A stretch of DNA of 6,658 nt, from the NCBI GenBank assembly GCA_964523415.1, contig CAZFZB010000140.1, forward strand, positions 1 to 6,658, written 5' to 3'. This document shows, piece by piece, positions 4,816 to 6,658 of this stretch. Numbering within the stretch: position 1 is the first letter of the stretch; the number at the start of each line of letters is the position of its first letter. The stretch comes from M0108 sp964523415 (lineage in GTDB: Bacteria; Pseudomonadota; Gammaproteobacteria; Chromatiales; Chromatiaceae). Under the pieces are notes generated by a model that was given only the letters and a program-made list of their open reading frames with translations, was not told where the DNA came from and made no database searches. Position numbers and translations under genes: made by a program.

Positions 4816-6522
4816 CTAGTCCCCTCGCTGAAATTCCCTGGCATCGAGGGGGACCAAGGTCTCGGACTCGGGTGAGACATAGCGGAGCAGATGGCCGCCC
4901 CGGGCGGCGATACGCTGTCCCGGGGCGAGGCTCAGCCTCCAGTAAAAGGGTGCCCAGGCATTGAGGTTCAGAGGATCGCCGGTGTTTTTCGCAACCGTAG
5001 ATTCCAGCCGTTCCAACAGATAGGGACGGGTAAGGTTCTCCCCTCGCCACAGCAAACGCCCCTTTTGCATCTCCGCGAAGGCACGCGTAAAGAAATAGCA
5101 GGCCCCGTAGGCATCCGCCTGCAGGCGTAAATCCCCCATCCGAGGCAGGCCGGCCCGATCCAGCCACCCTGCCAGCCAAGTCCGGGAATAGGCACTCTGT
5201 GGGCTCCAATCGTCGAAGAGAGAGACATAGATCACCCGTGCCCGCCAGGCAGGAGGTAGGGACAACTCCTTCGCGGGGGCGAGCATGGCAGACAGGAATA
5301 CCCGTTCGGCCGGCGGACCCTGGGGTGCTTGGGCGACGATTGATGCCAACTCGGGAGGCCTCAACCACAGTACCAGGCTATCGGTACCGGATACGCCAGC
5401 CAGCGTCCCCCCTGGGGCAATGGGGCGAAACCGGCGCTCCTCGACCTCGCTACCAAAGCCGTCCGCCAACCTACCCAGACTCTCAGCAGCGTGCTTGCCA
5501 GATGCATCCGCGTAGATCTGCACGATACGCGTCTGGTGCCCATCCTCAGCAGCAAGGGACTGGAGGTGCCGTGCCAAAAGCTCCGCCTCGAGGTCCAGAC
5601 CGGGTGAAAAGTACAGGGAATAGGAGTCGGTCTCCCGGCTGGCCTGTTCAGGCAACACCTCCAGCGACGGAAGCACGCAGGCGACCCCCTCGCGCTCGCA
5701 GAAGCGGTGAATGGGTGACCACTGCGCACCTCCGACGCCAGACAGCAGCGCGAACACGGGTTGCTGGCGGTACCTTTCATCCAACTGGGCCTCCCAGGTC
5801 TCGGGCGATCCATGAAGCCGCCATTCCTGAAGCCTCCAGGGAAACTCGGTAGGCTGACCGGCGGCCCAGGCCCGGAGCACCCCAAGCACCGCCGGCTCGG
5901 CTCCTGGTGGGGCATCGGGGGTCACTACGGTGGCGAGGTGTAGTGCCTCGGGACTTATCCCGGGCGAAGAGACGGCCGACAACCGCTGCAGGAAGGCGAG
6001 GAGGCTGGCAAAGGCCTCCTCCGACAGCTCGTAACGGGGCATCGGAGGCATAAGGGCATCCCCGTCGGGATCCAGGCCCTCCCGCAAGGCTCGCGCCAGG
6101 CTAGAAACCGCGTAGGGGGAACGGGTCAGGGCCCGGTTCCAGGACACCGAGGCGGTTGCCCCCGTGGGGGTGGCGCCCGGAGTAACGAAATGAGGCCCTG
6201 GGGATGAAAGCACCCCCCAGCTAATGGGAGGGACCAGGATCGAGCCCTCCGAAGCGCCATAGCCACTCCGCCTGTGGCACGAGGCACAGGCAGCCGGCGA
6301 GCCTACCAGAACTGCCCCCGTGGCCTGGGCGCCCCGCAGCGGTGAACCGTCTGGGAGTATCCCCAAGTCGTAAATCACCCTCCCAGCCGCGATCGATCGA
6401 GCTGGCACCGAAACGGGGTCCCTGTCTGCCTGGACAGGTACAGTCCCCAGGGACAGCCACAGGGCGGCAATGCCGGCCCGCAGGATCAGTGGGAGGACTG
6501 ATCGAGGTGCTTTCGCAGCCAT
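4816..6522 (-). CDS. Exported fusion: monohaem cytochrome c + type 1 periplasmic-binding-protein module
   Basis: The 568-residue product has a Sec signal peptide (residues 1-32, cut after VQA). A cytochrome c domain (about 40-185) has one haem site, CASCH (79-83), followed by RRSGYG. The likely axial Met is M158 or M161 in a MPPMPRY motif, with a helix typical of class I cytochromes after it. From about 195 to 540 the sequence alternates strands and helices like the ABC-type substrate-binding fold (type 1), including FCEREGVAC with C275 and C282 as a possible disulfide. I recognise the architecture as that of proteins annotated cytochrome c/ABC transporter substrate-binding protein; their function is not established to my knowledge. 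ATG 6522 is chosen for a normal-length signal peptide. ATG 6570 would add 16 residues, and neither has a good ribosome-binding site. No ABC permease or ATPase is nearby, so transport is unlikely; electron transfer or ligand sensing is inference. Confidence 0.85.
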   Translation of the reverse strand: MAAKAPRSVLPLILRAGIAALWLSLGTVPVQADRDPVSVPARSIAAGRVIYDLGILPDGSPLRGAQATGAVLVGSPAACASCHRRSGYGASEGSILVPPISWGVLSSPGPHFVTPGATPTGATASVSWNRALTRSPYAVSSLARALREGLDPDGDALMPPMPRYELSEEAFASLLAFLQRLSAVSSPGISPEALHLATVVTPDAPPGAEPAVLGVLRAWAAGQPTEFPWRLQEWRLHGSPETWEAQLDERYRQQPVFALLSGVGGAQWSPIHRFCEREGVACVLPSLEVLPEQASRETDSYSLYFSPGLDLEAELLARHLQSLAAEDGHQTRIVQIYADASGKHAAESLGRLADGFGSEVEERRFRPIAPGGTLAGVSGTDSLVLWLRPPELASIVAQAPQGPPAERVFLSAMLAPAKELSLPPAWRARVIYVSLFDDWSPQSAYSRTWLAGWLDRAGLPRMGDLRLQADAYGACYFFTRAFAEMQKGRLLWRGENLTRPYLLERLESTVAKNTGDPLNLNAWAPFYWRLSLAPGQRIAARGGHLLRYVSPESETLVPLDAREFQRGD

Positions 6523-6658
6523 GCGGCTCACACTGCCAGATGTCAGGTGGTTTCGACTCGCAAAGGGCATGGCATCAGCACCAGCACCAGGTTCAACTCC
6601 GCCGCAAGGGGTAGTGTCATGAGCTGGGCTGAAACCTGAAATTGGTGCCCTCGACAGG

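Noticed and set aside
5199..5852. 217-codon open frame on the plus strand inside the cytochrome fusion gene
   Set aside because: It is a low-complexity Arg/Pro-rich translation opposite a protein with signal peptide, haem motif and binding-protein fold.

Overview
The window is GC-rich (roughly 60% by eye) and densely coding. It carries five protein genes plus, at the right edge, a possible scrap of a sixth. It reads like a Gram-negative bacterium, most likely a proteobacterium and possibly a gammaproteobacterium of the methanotroph or sulfur-oxidiser kind. That placement is inferred from FkpA/Mip-type FKBP proteins, a SCO/SenC protein and a cytochrome c/periplasmic-binding-protein fusion occurring together. 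Nothing here fixes the taxon.

Layout. 1-1845 (+) is a CotA/bilirubin-oxidase-type multicopper oxidase (MCO) whose N-terminal part lies outside the window. A strong intrinsic terminator follows at 1888-1913, preceded by two overlapping alternative hairpins in an attenuator-like arrangement. 1978-2700 (+) is an exported FKBP peptidyl-prolyl isomerase with an FkpA-type N-terminal domain. 2781-3131 (+) is an exported protein made only of that N-terminal domain. A 223-nt non-coding stretch with two hairpins follows, including a near-perfect 13+13 dyad. 3355-4032 (+) is a SCO1/SenC copper chaperone/thiol protein. 4095-4814 (+), probably starting at TTG, is a second complete FKBP-type protein with a degraded active site. 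On the minus strand, 6522-4816 encodes an exported fusion of a monohaem cytochrome c to a type 1 periplasmic-binding-protein module. It meets the last plus-strand gene tail to tail with one base between stop codons.

How they may work together (inference). The four plus-strand genes downstream of the MCO all carry Sec-type signal peptides, and the cysteine-rich MCO is presumably exported too. The simplest reading is an envelope copper-oxidase module: the MCO is the enzyme, SCO supplies copper or thiol reduction, and three related FkpA-like proteins provide folding help, perhaps as homo- or heterodimers. The cytochrome c/binding-protein fusion is a plausible electron-transfer or ligand-sensing partner. 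The substrate cannot be read from the sequence. CotA relatives oxidise phenolics, bilirubin and Mn(II).

The most unusual points are the FKBP trio (one apparently active, one with the catalytic domain missing, one with key pocket residues replaced), the attenuator-like element directly behind the MCO stop codon, and the cytochrome/binding-protein fusion. No tRNA, rRNA, CRISPR array, insertion sequence or attachment site was seen.
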